Made by a program: the position numbers and the translations under genes | Shown: one piece after another, positions 1-6,559 of the stretch | How the letters are laid out: each line of letters begins with the position of its first letter | Numbering within the stretch: position 1 is the first letter of the stretch | Source: an uncultured Flavobacteriales bacterium | GTDB taxonomy: Bacteria > Bacteroidota > Bacteroidia > Flavobacteriales > UBA7430 | DNA: 8,189 bases | Direction: 5' to 3' | Assembly (NCBI GenBank): GCA_913041775.1 | Contig: CAJWJW010000057.1 | Location: 1-8,189 of the forward strand | Notes under the pieces: generated by a model | Database searches by the model: none | Told to the model about the DNA's origin: nothing | Seen by the model: only the letters and a program-made list of their open reading frames with translations

Positions 1-1133
1 TCGACGCGTCCAAATTCAAAACTCAATTCGCTTGCGAAGTCAAAGATTTTAATCCGACCGATCATATGGATCGTAAGGATGCCCGAAAACAAGACCCATA
101 CACTCAGTACGCTATGGTGGCTACTGCCGAGGCAATGGAGGATTCCAAAATTGACTTTGATGCAATAGACCCAGATCGTGCGGGTGTAATATGGGGCTCG
201 GGAATTGGAGGTATAAAAACCTTCTACGACGAAGTTTCTGCCTTTGCTACTGGCGAAGGGACGCCTCGTTTTAACCCGTTTTTCATTCCTAAGATGATAG
301 CTGATATTGCAGCTGGAATGATTTCTATTAAATACGGATTACGTGGACCAAATTTCACAACCGTATCGGCATGTGCCTCTTCTTCAAATGCTTTATTAGA
401 CTCTTTTAACTATATCCGCTTAGGTAAAGCAGATATTATTGTTACTGGTGGCTCTGAAGCTTCTGTTAACCAAGCCGGAGTTGGTGGATTTAACGCTCTT
501 AAAGCCCTTTCTACACGTAACGACGACCCTAGTACTGCCTCTAGACCTTTCGATAAAGATCGCGATGGATTTGTTTTAGGTGAAGGTGCAGGAACTTTAA
601 TTCTTGAAGAATACGACCATGCCATTAAAAGGGGTGCTAAAATTTATGCAGAAGTTATGGGTGGAGGTCTCTCTGCAGATGCACATCATATTACTGCTCC
701 ACATCCCGAAGGGAGAGGTGCAATAAGAGTGATGTTGAATGCTTTGGAAGATGCACACATGAAACCCGAAGACATTGACTACATAAATGTACACGGGACC
801 TCTACTCCACTAGGAGATATTGCAGAATCGAAAGCAATAAAAAATGTTTTTGGTGAACATGCTTACAAATTAAACATTAGTTCTACTAAATCTATGACAG
901 GACACTTATTAGGTGCTGCAGGAGCTGTAGAAGCAATTGCTTCTATCTTGGCTATTCAAAAGGGTATCATCCCTCCTACTATCAATAATCATAATTTTGA
1001 TGAGGAATTAGATGAAAACTTAAATTTCACCCTTAACAAAGCTCAGAAGAAAGAGGTAAAAGCAATAATGAGTAATACTTTTGGTTTTGGTGGGCATAAT
1101 GCTTCGATTATCCTTAAAGCTTATGAAGCTTAA
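1..1133 (+). CDS. fabF: Beta-ketoacyl-ACP synthase II (KAS II), 5'-truncated by the window edge
   Basis: Condensing enzyme of type II fatty-acid synthesis: it joins malonyl-ACP to a growing acyl-ACP in the cytoplasm. The frame is open from position 3 (D-A-S-K-F-K-T...), so the ATG at 66 is internal; by comparison with E. coli FabF about 40 N-terminal residues lie upstream. Counting from Met66 as residue 1, the catalytic Cys is residue 103 in T-V-S-A-C-A-S-S (372-374), the first active-site His is 243 in N-V-H-G-T-S-T, and the conserved Lys275 and second His280 sit in S-S-T-K-S-M-T-G-H-L-L-G. The glycine-rich G-F-G-G-H-N lies near the C-terminus. All expected catalytic residues are present, so the enzyme should be active. 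The TAA stop at 1131-1133 shares its last base with the ATG of rnc, which implies coupled translation. acpP is the expected upstream neighbour, but it lies outside the window. Confidence 0.97.
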   Translation, partial: DASKFKTQFACEVKDFNPTDHMDRKDARKQDPYTQYAMVATAEAMEDSKIDFDAIDPDRAGVIWGSGIGGIKTFYDEVSAFATGEGTPRFNPFFIPKMIADIAAGMISIKYGLRGPNFTTVSACASSSNALLDSFNYIRLGKADIIVTGGSEASVNQAGVGGFNALKALSTRNDDPSTASRPFDKDRDGFVLGEGAGTLILEEYDHAIKRGAKIYAEVMGGGLSADAHHITAPHPEGRGAIRVMLNALEDAHMKPEDIDYINVHGTSTPLGDIAESKAIKNVFGEHAYKLNISSTKSMTGHLLGAAGAVEAIASILAIQKGIIPPTINNHNFDEELDENLNFTLNKAQKKEVKAIMSNTFGFGGHNASIILKAYEA

Positions 1134-1837
1134 TGATGAAGTGGCTTAATAAGCTTTTATCTACCCCTTCTACCGATCCCTTAGCAACAGCACTAAGTAG
1201 TATTTTGGGCTTTACTCCCGAAAACACACAATTCTATCATCAAGCATTTTGTCATAGCTCTATTGAAGAACCAAAATATGGCGACAATGAACGATTGGAA
1301 TTTTTAGGTGATTCTATATTAGACTCTGTTATTACAGAATATCTCTACCATAAACTACCAACAAAAGACGAGGGTGTACTTACAGACATTCGTTCGAAAA
1401 TGGTGAGTAGACATACTCTCAATAAATTAGCTAAAGAGTTTAAAATTGATGAATTCATACAAACCAATTTAGGTGGGAAAATTCCTGTTTCAGTATTTGG
1501 AAATGCATTTGAAGCATTGATTGCAGCGATCTATTTAGATAAAGGTGAACCATTTTGTAGAAACTTCATCATCAGTAAAATAATTAAAAAATATTTCTCT
1601 TTAGAAACCTTAGAAAAAGAAATTAGCAGTTATAAAAAACACTTTATTCATTGGACACAAAAAACCAATAAGTCGTTTTCTTTTGAATTACAAAGTGAAA
1701 CTGGAGAATCGCATAACAAAAGCTTCCAAATGGCATTAGTACTAGAAGGAAGTGAAATTTCCAAAGCAACAGCTAGTTCGAAGAAAAAAGCGGAGGAAGC
1801 AACTGCAAAAATTGCTTGCGAAAGTCTAAAGATCTAA
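1133..1837 (+). CDS. rnc: Ribonuclease III
   Basis: Double-strand-specific endoribonuclease that processes rRNA precursors and structured mRNAs. It has 234 residues, close to the usual bacterial size. The catalytic domain (about 15-155) carries the family signature N-E-R-L-E-F-L-G-D-S-I at 52-62; Glu53 and Asp60 match E. coli Glu38 and Asp45. The second metal-site segment is G-N-A-F-E-A-L at 123-129: Glu127 matches E. coli Glu117, but Asn124 stands where E. coli has Asp114. A double-stranded-RNA-binding domain follows (about 165-234), ending in the basic helix K-K-K-A-E-E-A-T-A-K. The start is ATG at 1133, overlapping the fabF stop; a second ATG follows at once at 1136 and would remove only one residue. 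There is no clear Shine-Dalgarno sequence, so translation probably depends on ribosomes finishing fabF. Confidence 0.96.
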   Translation: MMKWLNKLLSTPSTDPLATALSSILGFTPENTQFYHQAFCHSSIEEPKYGDNERLEFLGDSILDSVITEYLYHKLPTKDEGVLTDIRSKMVSRHTLNKLAKEFKIDEFIQTNLGGKIPVSVFGNAFEALIAAIYLDKGEPFCRNFIISKIIKKYFSLETLEKEISSYKKHFIHWTQKTNKSFSFELQSETGESHNKSFQMALVLEGSEISKATASSKKKAEEATAKIACESLKI

Positions 1838-1860
1838 GAATATCTACTCGTTTTTTTAAG

Positions 1861-1868
1861 TATATTTG
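1861..1868 (+). promoter_or_regulatory. Candidate Bacteroidota sigma-A -7 box (TATATTTG)
   Basis: TATATTTG matches the TAnnTTTG -7 element of Bacteroidota primary-sigma promoters exactly. No good -33 TTG element lies about 19-21 nt upstream; only a T-run (1851-1857) is nearby. If used, it would start transcription near 1875 and give a leader of about 110 nt before the ATG at 1984. In AT-rich DNA an exact 8-mer with two free positions can easily occur by chance, so this is tentative. Confidence 0.35.
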
Positions 1869-1902
1869 ACACGGAATTTCTTCTTATTCTACCCTAAAAA
1901 CC

Positions 1903-1918
1903 ACGAATCATAATTCGT
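1903..1918. repeat. Short inverted repeat, possible weak terminator or leader hairpin
   Basis: ACGAAT and ATTCGT form a perfect 6-bp stem around a CATA loop, followed after three bases by TTTT. The stem is short and only one third G/C, so it is a weak intrinsic terminator at best. If the upstream -7 box is used, it would instead be a hairpin in the 5' leader of the IPExxxVDY-pyk transcript. Confidence 0.3.
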
Positions 1919-1983
1919 ATGTTTTAATACAGATAGATTATATAGCCTGTACTTCAGGTAAATAGAATAGACTTTCATTAAAG

Positions 1984-2487
1984 ATGGCAAAAAAGAGTTT
2001 AAGTATAGATTTTGAATATGATTATAAGTTCCTGTTGATAGGGATTTGCAGTCCGCTAAAAGACTATACGATAGCTTATAAATTAAACAAGTTACTCGCA
2101 AAAAGCATCCAGAGAAGTAAATTAGATATACTAATGAATTTTGATGACGGAATGGAAGTAGCGAATTTTGCCCAATTTGAATACTGGGATGATAAATACC
2201 AAAATCAGTGGTATTTACTAGCAAACAAATGCAAAATACTATGCAATGAGGCCTGTCAAAATGAAGGTACTATTTTTGATGGATTAAATCAGAATAGAAA
2301 GAAAGCGAAGTATCTAATACCAGAAAGCCCAAAAGTAGATTTCTTCATTCAGATACATGGGATATACAATGAGAAGACAAAAAAAGCCCTTATTAAAAAC
2401 ATCAAAAACATAGATCGGATTGTAAGTGTGCACGAAATTGACATCAATAATTTACGCTCTAAAGAAAATCTTATCATAGATGAATAA
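1984..2487 (+). CDS. IPExxxVDY-family protein of unknown function
   Basis: A 167-residue protein recognised by the motif I-P-E-S-P-K-V-D-F at residues 112-120. The last position is Phe where the family name expects Tyr. The family is known from Bacteroidota, commonly near rnc and pyk, and has no established function. The N-terminal part (about 7-50) alternates a short beta-like stretch (S-I-D-F-E-Y-D-Y-K-F-L-L-I-G-I) with a helix (D-Y-T-I-A-Y-K-L-N-K-L-L), which resembles other family starts. There is no signal peptide or membrane segment, so it should be cytoplasmic; Lys and Asn are frequent. No metal-binding or catalytic pattern is apparent. The ATG at 1984 is supported because an in-frame TAG lies at 1963-1965 with no other ATG between. 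It overlaps pyk by 8 nt (ATGAATAA), so the two proteins are probably made together. Confidence 0.88.
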   Translation: MAKKSLSIDFEYDYKFLLIGICSPLKDYTIAYKLNKLLAKSIQRSKLDILMNFDDGMEVANFAQFEYWDDKYQNQWYLLANKCKILCNEACQNEGTIFDGLNQNRKKAKYLIPESPKVDFFIQIHGIYNEKTKKALIKNIKNIDRIVSVHEIDINNLRSKENLIIDE

Positions 2488-3898
2488 CACTAAAATAGTC
2501 GCTACCATAGGACCATCGTCTTACAACAAAGCAATTTTGAAAGAAATGTTTGCCGCAGGACTTAACGTTGTGCGTATAAACTTTTCTCATAGTAATCATG
2601 AACAGTCAATCCAGATTTTTAATTGGGTACAAGAACTCAATATAGAAGAAGATAGGAATGTAGCTGTTTTAGGAGATTTACAAGGCCCCAAACTAAGACT
2701 TGGAAATGTAAAACCAGATCAAGTTTTAAAAAGAGGAAAAGAAATAACCATCACTACAGAAGAATGTATTGGCGATGTTTCTAAAATATATATTACCTAC
2801 CCAGATTTCCCAAAAGACGTAAAAGTTGGAGATCGTATAATGCTAGACGATGGGAAGCTTATATTGAAAGCTGAGGCTACCAATGGCACAAATGAGGTGC
2901 GTGCAAAAGTCTTACAAGGGGGCGAATTAAAATCTAAAAAAGGGGTAAATCTACCCAACACCAAAATATCGCTACCCTGTTTAACTCCTAAAGATTTAGC
3001 AGATTTAGAATGTGCTTTAAACATAGGAATTGAATGGATAGGTTTGTCTTTTGTACGAAATGTACAGGATGTAAAATTACTTCAGAAACTGATAAAAGAC
3101 AAAAAGTCTCCTGCACGAGTAATTGCAAAAATTGAAAAGCCCGAAGCAATTAGACAAATTGATGCGATTATAAAACAATCGGACGCAGTAATGGTAGCTC
3201 GTGGAGACTTAGGAGTGGAAGTCCCGATGGAGAGAGTGCCCAATTTACAAAAGATGATTACCCGTAAATGCATCAAATACTCAACACCAGTAATTATAGC
3301 TACACAAATGATGGAATCTATGATGGATAGTTTGAGTCCAAGTAGATCTGATGTAAACGATGTTGCTAACGCCGTACACGATCGTGTTGATGGAGTAATG
3401 TTAAGTGGAGAAACCTCCGTGGGTAAATACCCTGTTCGCGTAATTAAAGCGATGAGTAAGGTGGTCAAAAATGTAGAAGATTATGCAGATTTAGAGATGG
3501 AGGAGTTTGTGCCAATCGACAAAAAAGATGGTAGATTTCTTTCGGACACGATCTGTTATAATGCCTGTAAAATTGCGGAGCAAGTAGATGCGAAAGCAGT
3601 TATGACGATGACTCATTCTGGCTATAATGCTTTTAAAATAGCTAGTTTTAGGCCGCCTAGTAAAATATGCATCTTCACTAATAATCGAAAAATCATGAAT
3701 ACCCTTAGTTTATTATGGGGAGTTCGTGGGTATTACTACGACAGCTTTGCCAGCACAGACGAGACTATGTCTGAGATTAAAAACATAATAAAAGATAAGG
3801 CTATTATACAAAAAGACGACTTGGTTGTAAATATCGCAAGTATGCCTATTACCGAGAAAGGAATGACGAATATGTTAAAACTAAGCTCCGTAGAATAA
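2480..3898 (+). CDS. pyk: Pyruvate kinase
   Basis: Last step of glycolysis: transfers phosphate from phosphoenolpyruvate to ADP, giving pyruvate and ATP, in the cytoplasm. At 472 residues it is full length. The N-terminal T-K-I-V-A-T-I-G-P-S-S and R-I-N-F-S-H (Arg32, Asn34, Ser36) supply substrate and monovalent-cation contacts, and G-D-L-Q-G-P-K-L-R at 65-73 completes the first part of the barrel. The B domain covers about 70-168. The active-site segment I-A-K-I-E-K (215-220) holds Lys217 and the metal ligand Glu219; the second ligand Asp243 is in A-R-G-D-L-G, with the same 24-residue spacing as E. coli Glu222/Asp246. Thr275 follows in I-I-A-T-Q-M-M. The C domain (about 350-472) is complete. 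The start overlaps the IPExxxVDY stop, and the stop TAA overlaps the M42 start by 1 nt. Allosteric control cannot be judged from sequence alone. Confidence 0.98.
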   Translation: MNNTKIVATIGPSSYNKAILKEMFAAGLNVVRINFSHSNHEQSIQIFNWVQELNIEEDRNVAVLGDLQGPKLRLGNVKPDQVLKRGKEITITTEECIGDVSKIYITYPDFPKDVKVGDRIMLDDGKLILKAEATNGTNEVRAKVLQGGELKSKKGVNLPNTKISLPCLTPKDLADLECALNIGIEWIGLSFVRNVQDVKLLQKLIKDKKSPARVIAKIEKPEAIRQIDAIIKQSDAVMVARGDLGVEVPMERVPNLQKMITRKCIKYSTPVIIATQMMESMMDSLSPSRSDVNDVANAVHDRVDGVMLSGETSVGKYPVRVIKAMSKVVKNVEDYADLEMEEFVPIDKKDGRFLSDTICYNACKIAEQVDAKAVMTMTHSGYNAFKIASFRPPSKICIFTNNRKIMNTLSLLWGVRGYYYDSFASTDETMSEIKNIIKDKAIIQKDDLVVNIASMPITEKGMTNMLKLSSVE

Positions 3899-4950
3899 TG
3901 AAAAACCTAAACATACCTCTACTAAAATCTATTTGCGAAGTTGCTGGAGCTCCAGGATTTGAGCAAAGAGTTCGCGAACTTGTAATAGAAGAAATTAAAG
4001 ACTGTGTAGATGAATATAGTCTAGACAACTTAGGGAATTTAACGGCACTAAAAAGAGGGAAATCATCGGATAAAAAAGTGATGATTGCAGCTCATATGGA
4101 TGAGATTGGCTTTATGGTAACCCATATAGACGACAATGGATTTGTACGTTTCCATACCTTAGGTGGTTTTGACCCAAAAACACTTACTGCACAGAGAGTA
4201 ATTATTCATGGCAGCAAAGATTTAATTGGTGTAATGGGCTCAAAACCTATACATGTAATGTCTGCTGCAGAGCGAAATAAAGTACCCAAAACAACCGATT
4301 ACTTTATAGACTTGGGTCGATCGAAGGAAGAAGTTGAAAAATACATTACTGTAGGAGATTCTATAACCAGACAGCGTGAATTAATTGAAATGGGCGACTG
4401 TATAAACTGCAAATCTATTGACAATAGAGTCTCAGTTTATATACTTATAGAGACATTAAAAAGGCTAAAAGACTTTCCATACGATGTATATGGAGTGTTT
4501 ACAGTACAAGAAGAAGTAGGAATTAGGGGTGCTAAAGTCTCTGCAATGAAAATACAACCTGATTTTGGGTTTGGATTAGATACCACCATTGCATATGATG
4601 TGCCTGGAGCAGCAGCGCACGAAAAAATAACAGAATTAGGTAAAGGTGCTGCCATAAAAATAATGGACTCTCAAACTATATGCGATTATCGTATGGTGAG
4701 ATATATGAAAGAAATTGCAGCTAAGAAAAAACTTAAAACTCAAGTAGAAATTCTGCCTGCTGGAGGAACAGATACAATGGGCGTACAACGATCTACTCCT
4801 GGAGGCTCAATAGCTGGTGCAGTTTCAATACCGACCAGACATATACATCAGGTTATTGAAATGGCACATAAAGAAGATATTAAGGAATCGATAGACCTAT
4901 TACAGCTATGTATTGAGAACTTAGATACCTACGACTGGAGTTTTAGATAG
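3898..4950 (+). CDS. M42-family metallo-aminopeptidase (glutamyl aminopeptidase/endoglucanase M type)
   Basis: A di-metal aminopeptidase of family M42, expected to form large cytosolic tetrahedral assemblies that trim short peptides. The 350 residues match the family length. Visible metal and catalytic residues are His66 and Asp68 (A-A-H-M-D-E), bridging Asp175 (S-I-D-N-R), the Glu205-Glu206 pair (V-Q-E-E-V-G), Asp228 (G-L-D-T-T) and His317 (R-H-I-H). The P-A-G-G-T-D-T motif at 287-293 is also typical. The inserted dimerisation domain lies roughly between 75 and 165. The ATG uses the last base of the pyk stop codon (TAATG), indicating translational coupling. There is no signal peptide. Older annotations of this family as 'cellulase M' are misleading; a peptidase role is much more likely. 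The exact substrate preference (acidic, neutral or basic N-terminus) cannot be read here. Confidence 0.94.
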   Translation: MKNLNIPLLKSICEVAGAPGFEQRVRELVIEEIKDCVDEYSLDNLGNLTALKRGKSSDKKVMIAAHMDEIGFMVTHIDDNGFVRFHTLGGFDPKTLTAQRVIIHGSKDLIGVMGSKPIHVMSAAERNKVPKTTDYFIDLGRSKEEVEKYITVGDSITRQRELIEMGDCINCKSIDNRVSVYILIETLKRLKDFPYDVYGVFTVQEEVGIRGAKVSAMKIQPDFGFGLDTTIAYDVPGAAAHEKITELGKGAAIKIMDSQTICDYRMVRYMKEIAAKKKLKTQVEILPAGGTDTMGVQRSTPGGSIAGAVSIPTRHIHQVIEMAHKEDIKESIDLLQLCIENLDTYDWSFR

Positions 4951-4970
4951 GCTAATTTTCAAACAGAAAC

Positions 4971-6515
4971 ATGGCGACTTTAAAATACCTATTATTTACT
5001 GTTATTAGTACATGCTTTCTATGGCAATGCGCTACAATGCAGAGTCCTAGCGGAGGAGTAAAAGATATCAATGCGCCTGGAATACTCAGCATTAAGCCTG
5101 CACAAGGAGCTACAAATGTACAAACAAGGACTATAGAAGTTCAATTTGATGAATACATCAAATTGAATAATCTACAGGGCGAATTACTAATTTCGCCACC
5201 TTTAAAAACCAAACCTTTGATTTCTCAAAAAGGAAAAAATCTATTTATAGAAATCCTAGAAGATTTAAAAGAAGACAATACCTATACTTTTAATTTTGGA
5301 AATGGTATTGCAGATTTTCATGAAGGGAATGTGCTAAAAGATTTCACATTAGTTTTTAGTACTGGAAAAGAATTAGACTCATTAGCAATAAGTGGGAAAC
5401 TAAGAACTTGCCTTACCAATAAAACGCCTGAGAATATTATCGTAGGAGCCTATAAGTCAGATAGTTTGAAAAGAGATTCTATTATTTACCTACAAAAACC
5501 AAATTACTTTGGCTTAGTCAACGAAAAAGGGGAATACAAAATTGAGCATATTAAAGCGGGGAAGTATGAGCTGATAGCTTTTGAAGATGTAAACACAAAT
5601 TACCTTTACGATGGAGCTGCTGAACAAATTGCATTTAGCGATAGCCTGATTACAATTAGCGATAGTACAAAGGTAGATTTATGGCTTTTTAAGGAAAAAG
5701 ACGAAATCAAATTATTGGATGTTTCAGCGAGAGATAACGGGAGGATTCATTGGTTGTACAACCAAGAAATTGACTCTTTAAAAATCCATTCTAGTATTAC
5801 AACTGACTTTTACTCGAAAACTAATAGAGACAGTCTTTTTGTCTGGCCTCAGTACAATGTGGATTCATTTTATATATGGACAGAAATTGACTCTCGTTTA
5901 GATTCAATTTTAGTAAAAAACGATTCTCTAAAAACACAAGAACTAAGTTTAACTTTAGAGAATAAATACTTAAAAGCTAAGACTAATTTAGTGTTTCAAT
6001 CTGATGCTCCAATAATTGCAATTGACACAACGAAAATAGAATTATTTGTAGACTCAGTTAGAGTGGATTATTCTATTATTTATTCTGACTTTAACCTAGA
6101 ACTTAAATTTTTACATGGAGGAAAGAATAATTACAATTTAACACTACATAAAGGAGCTGTTTTAAGCACTTACAGCAATCAAAACGATAGTACCTACTTT
6201 ACATTCTATACTAAGCATGAAAGTGCTTTAGCTGGATTAGATATAAAGGTGAATTCAATCTATAAAAACTTTTATATAGAATTGCTTAAAGATGATAAGG
6301 TACTTGAAACTCTTTCGTCTGTAGAAGATTTGAAATTTACGAACCTCTTACCATCCAGGTACCAAGTAAGAATGGTAATAGATCGTAATTTAGATGGGAA
6401 ATGGACTCCTGGAAATTATTTCGAAAACAAACAGCCTGAAAGAGTCATTTACTACGACAAAGAAATAAACTTAAGAGCCAATTGGGAATTGGAAATAGAT
6501 TGGTTAGTTGAATAA
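4971..6515 (+). CDS. Ig-like-domain lipoprotein of unknown function
   Basis: A 514-residue exported protein. The N-terminus has a hydrophobic segment (about 6-18) and a Cys20 followed by A-T-M-Q-S-P-S-G-G, matching the 'Cys-Ala ... Pro-Thr/Ser-Gly-Gly' start seen in many Bacteroidota Ig-like proteins, so Cys20 is probably lipidated. The lipobox L-W-Q-C is not canonical. Residues about 36-132 form a bacterial SbsA-type Ig-like domain (I-K-P-A-Q-G-A-T-N-V ... F-D-E-Y-I-K ... L-V-F-S-T-G). Residues about 138-235 look like a carboxypeptidase-regulatory-type beta-sandwich, with E-K-G-E-Y-K-I and an Asx-rich loop D-V-N-T-N at 206-210. The middle (about 245-450) is beta-rich and unassigned. The C-terminus carries a second acidic loop, D-R-N-L-D-G-K-W at 471-478. 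It starts 20 nt after the M42 stop, so it is probably co-transcribed. An envelope-associated structural or binding role is an inference. Confidence 0.85.
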   Translation: MATLKYLLFTVISTCFLWQCATMQSPSGGVKDINAPGILSIKPAQGATNVQTRTIEVQFDEYIKLNNLQGELLISPPLKTKPLISQKGKNLFIEILEDLKEDNTYTFNFGNGIADFHEGNVLKDFTLVFSTGKELDSLAISGKLRTCLTNKTPENIIVGAYKSDSLKRDSIIYLQKPNYFGLVNEKGEYKIEHIKAGKYELIAFEDVNTNYLYDGAAEQIAFSDSLITISDSTKVDLWLFKEKDEIKLLDVSARDNGRIHWLYNQEIDSLKIHSSITTDFYSKTNRDSLFVWPQYNVDSFYIWTEIDSRLDSILVKNDSLKTQELSLTLENKYLKAKTNLVFQSDAPIIAIDTTKIELFVDSVRVDYSIIYSDFNLELKFLHGGKNNYNLTLHKGAVLSTYSNQNDSTYFTFYTKHESALAGLDIKVNSIYKNFYIELLKDDKVLETLSSVEDLKFTNLLPSRYQVRMVIDRNLDGKWTPGNYFENKQPERVIYYDKEINLRANWELEIDWLVE

Positions 6516-6556
6516 CTCTATTTTATCTTGGTAAGATACACGCCAAGTAAGTAGAG
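6516..6556. terminator. Hairpin between convergent genes, possible bidirectional terminator
   Basis: Immediately after the lipoprotein stop, CTCTATTT (6516-6523) can pair with AAGTAGAG (6549-6556, one G-T pair), and CTTGG (6527-6531) with CCAAG (6543-6547), giving one two-part stem. Inside it TATCTT-GGT-AAGATA (6524-6538) is an alternative perfect 6-bp hairpin. No long T-run follows on either strand, so it is not a classical intrinsic terminator, but its position in the 44-nt gap between two gene ends fits a termination or mRNA 3'-end role. Confidence 0.4.
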
Positions 6557-6559
6557 ATA

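Larger units (their letters stand above)
1838..1983 (+). other. Intergenic region between rnc and the IPExxxVDY gene
   Basis: This 146-nt stretch is the only sizeable gap in the plus-strand block. It holds a T-run (1851-1857) just after rnc, a TAnnTTTG-type box (1861-1868) and a short perfect inverted repeat (1903-1918). A minus-strand open frame crosses part of it, but it runs antisense into the IPExxxVDY gene and has no recognisable product, so I do not call it a gene. The region may hold both a weak termination point for fabF-rnc and an internal promoter for the downstream genes. Confidence 0.6.

Noticed and set aside
1..12. TCGACGCGTCC at the left edge resembles a SalI/MluI cloning adaptor.
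   Set aside because: In the fabF frame it reads D-A-S (preceded by an incomplete codon), and F-D-(A/T)-S is conserved at this place in FabF, so it is genuine gene sequence.
1940..1965. CCTG-TACTT-CAGG near 1946-1958 as an operator or hairpin.
   Set aside because: Only four Watson-Crick pairs; such short palindromes are common by chance.
1889..2224. Minus-strand open frame of 111 codons over the rnc/IPExxxVDY gap.
   Set aside because: More than two thirds lies antisense to the IPExxxVDY gene, the product matches nothing I recognise, and its composition looks like a chance frame.
3082..3468. Minus-strand open frame of 128 codons inside pyk.
   Set aside because: It is fully antisense to the conserved active-site region of pyruvate kinase, which explains both its length and composition.
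4437..4655. Minus-strand open frame of 72 codons inside the M42 peptidase gene.
   Set aside because: It is a shadow of the conserved metal-binding region; no start signal or recognisable product.
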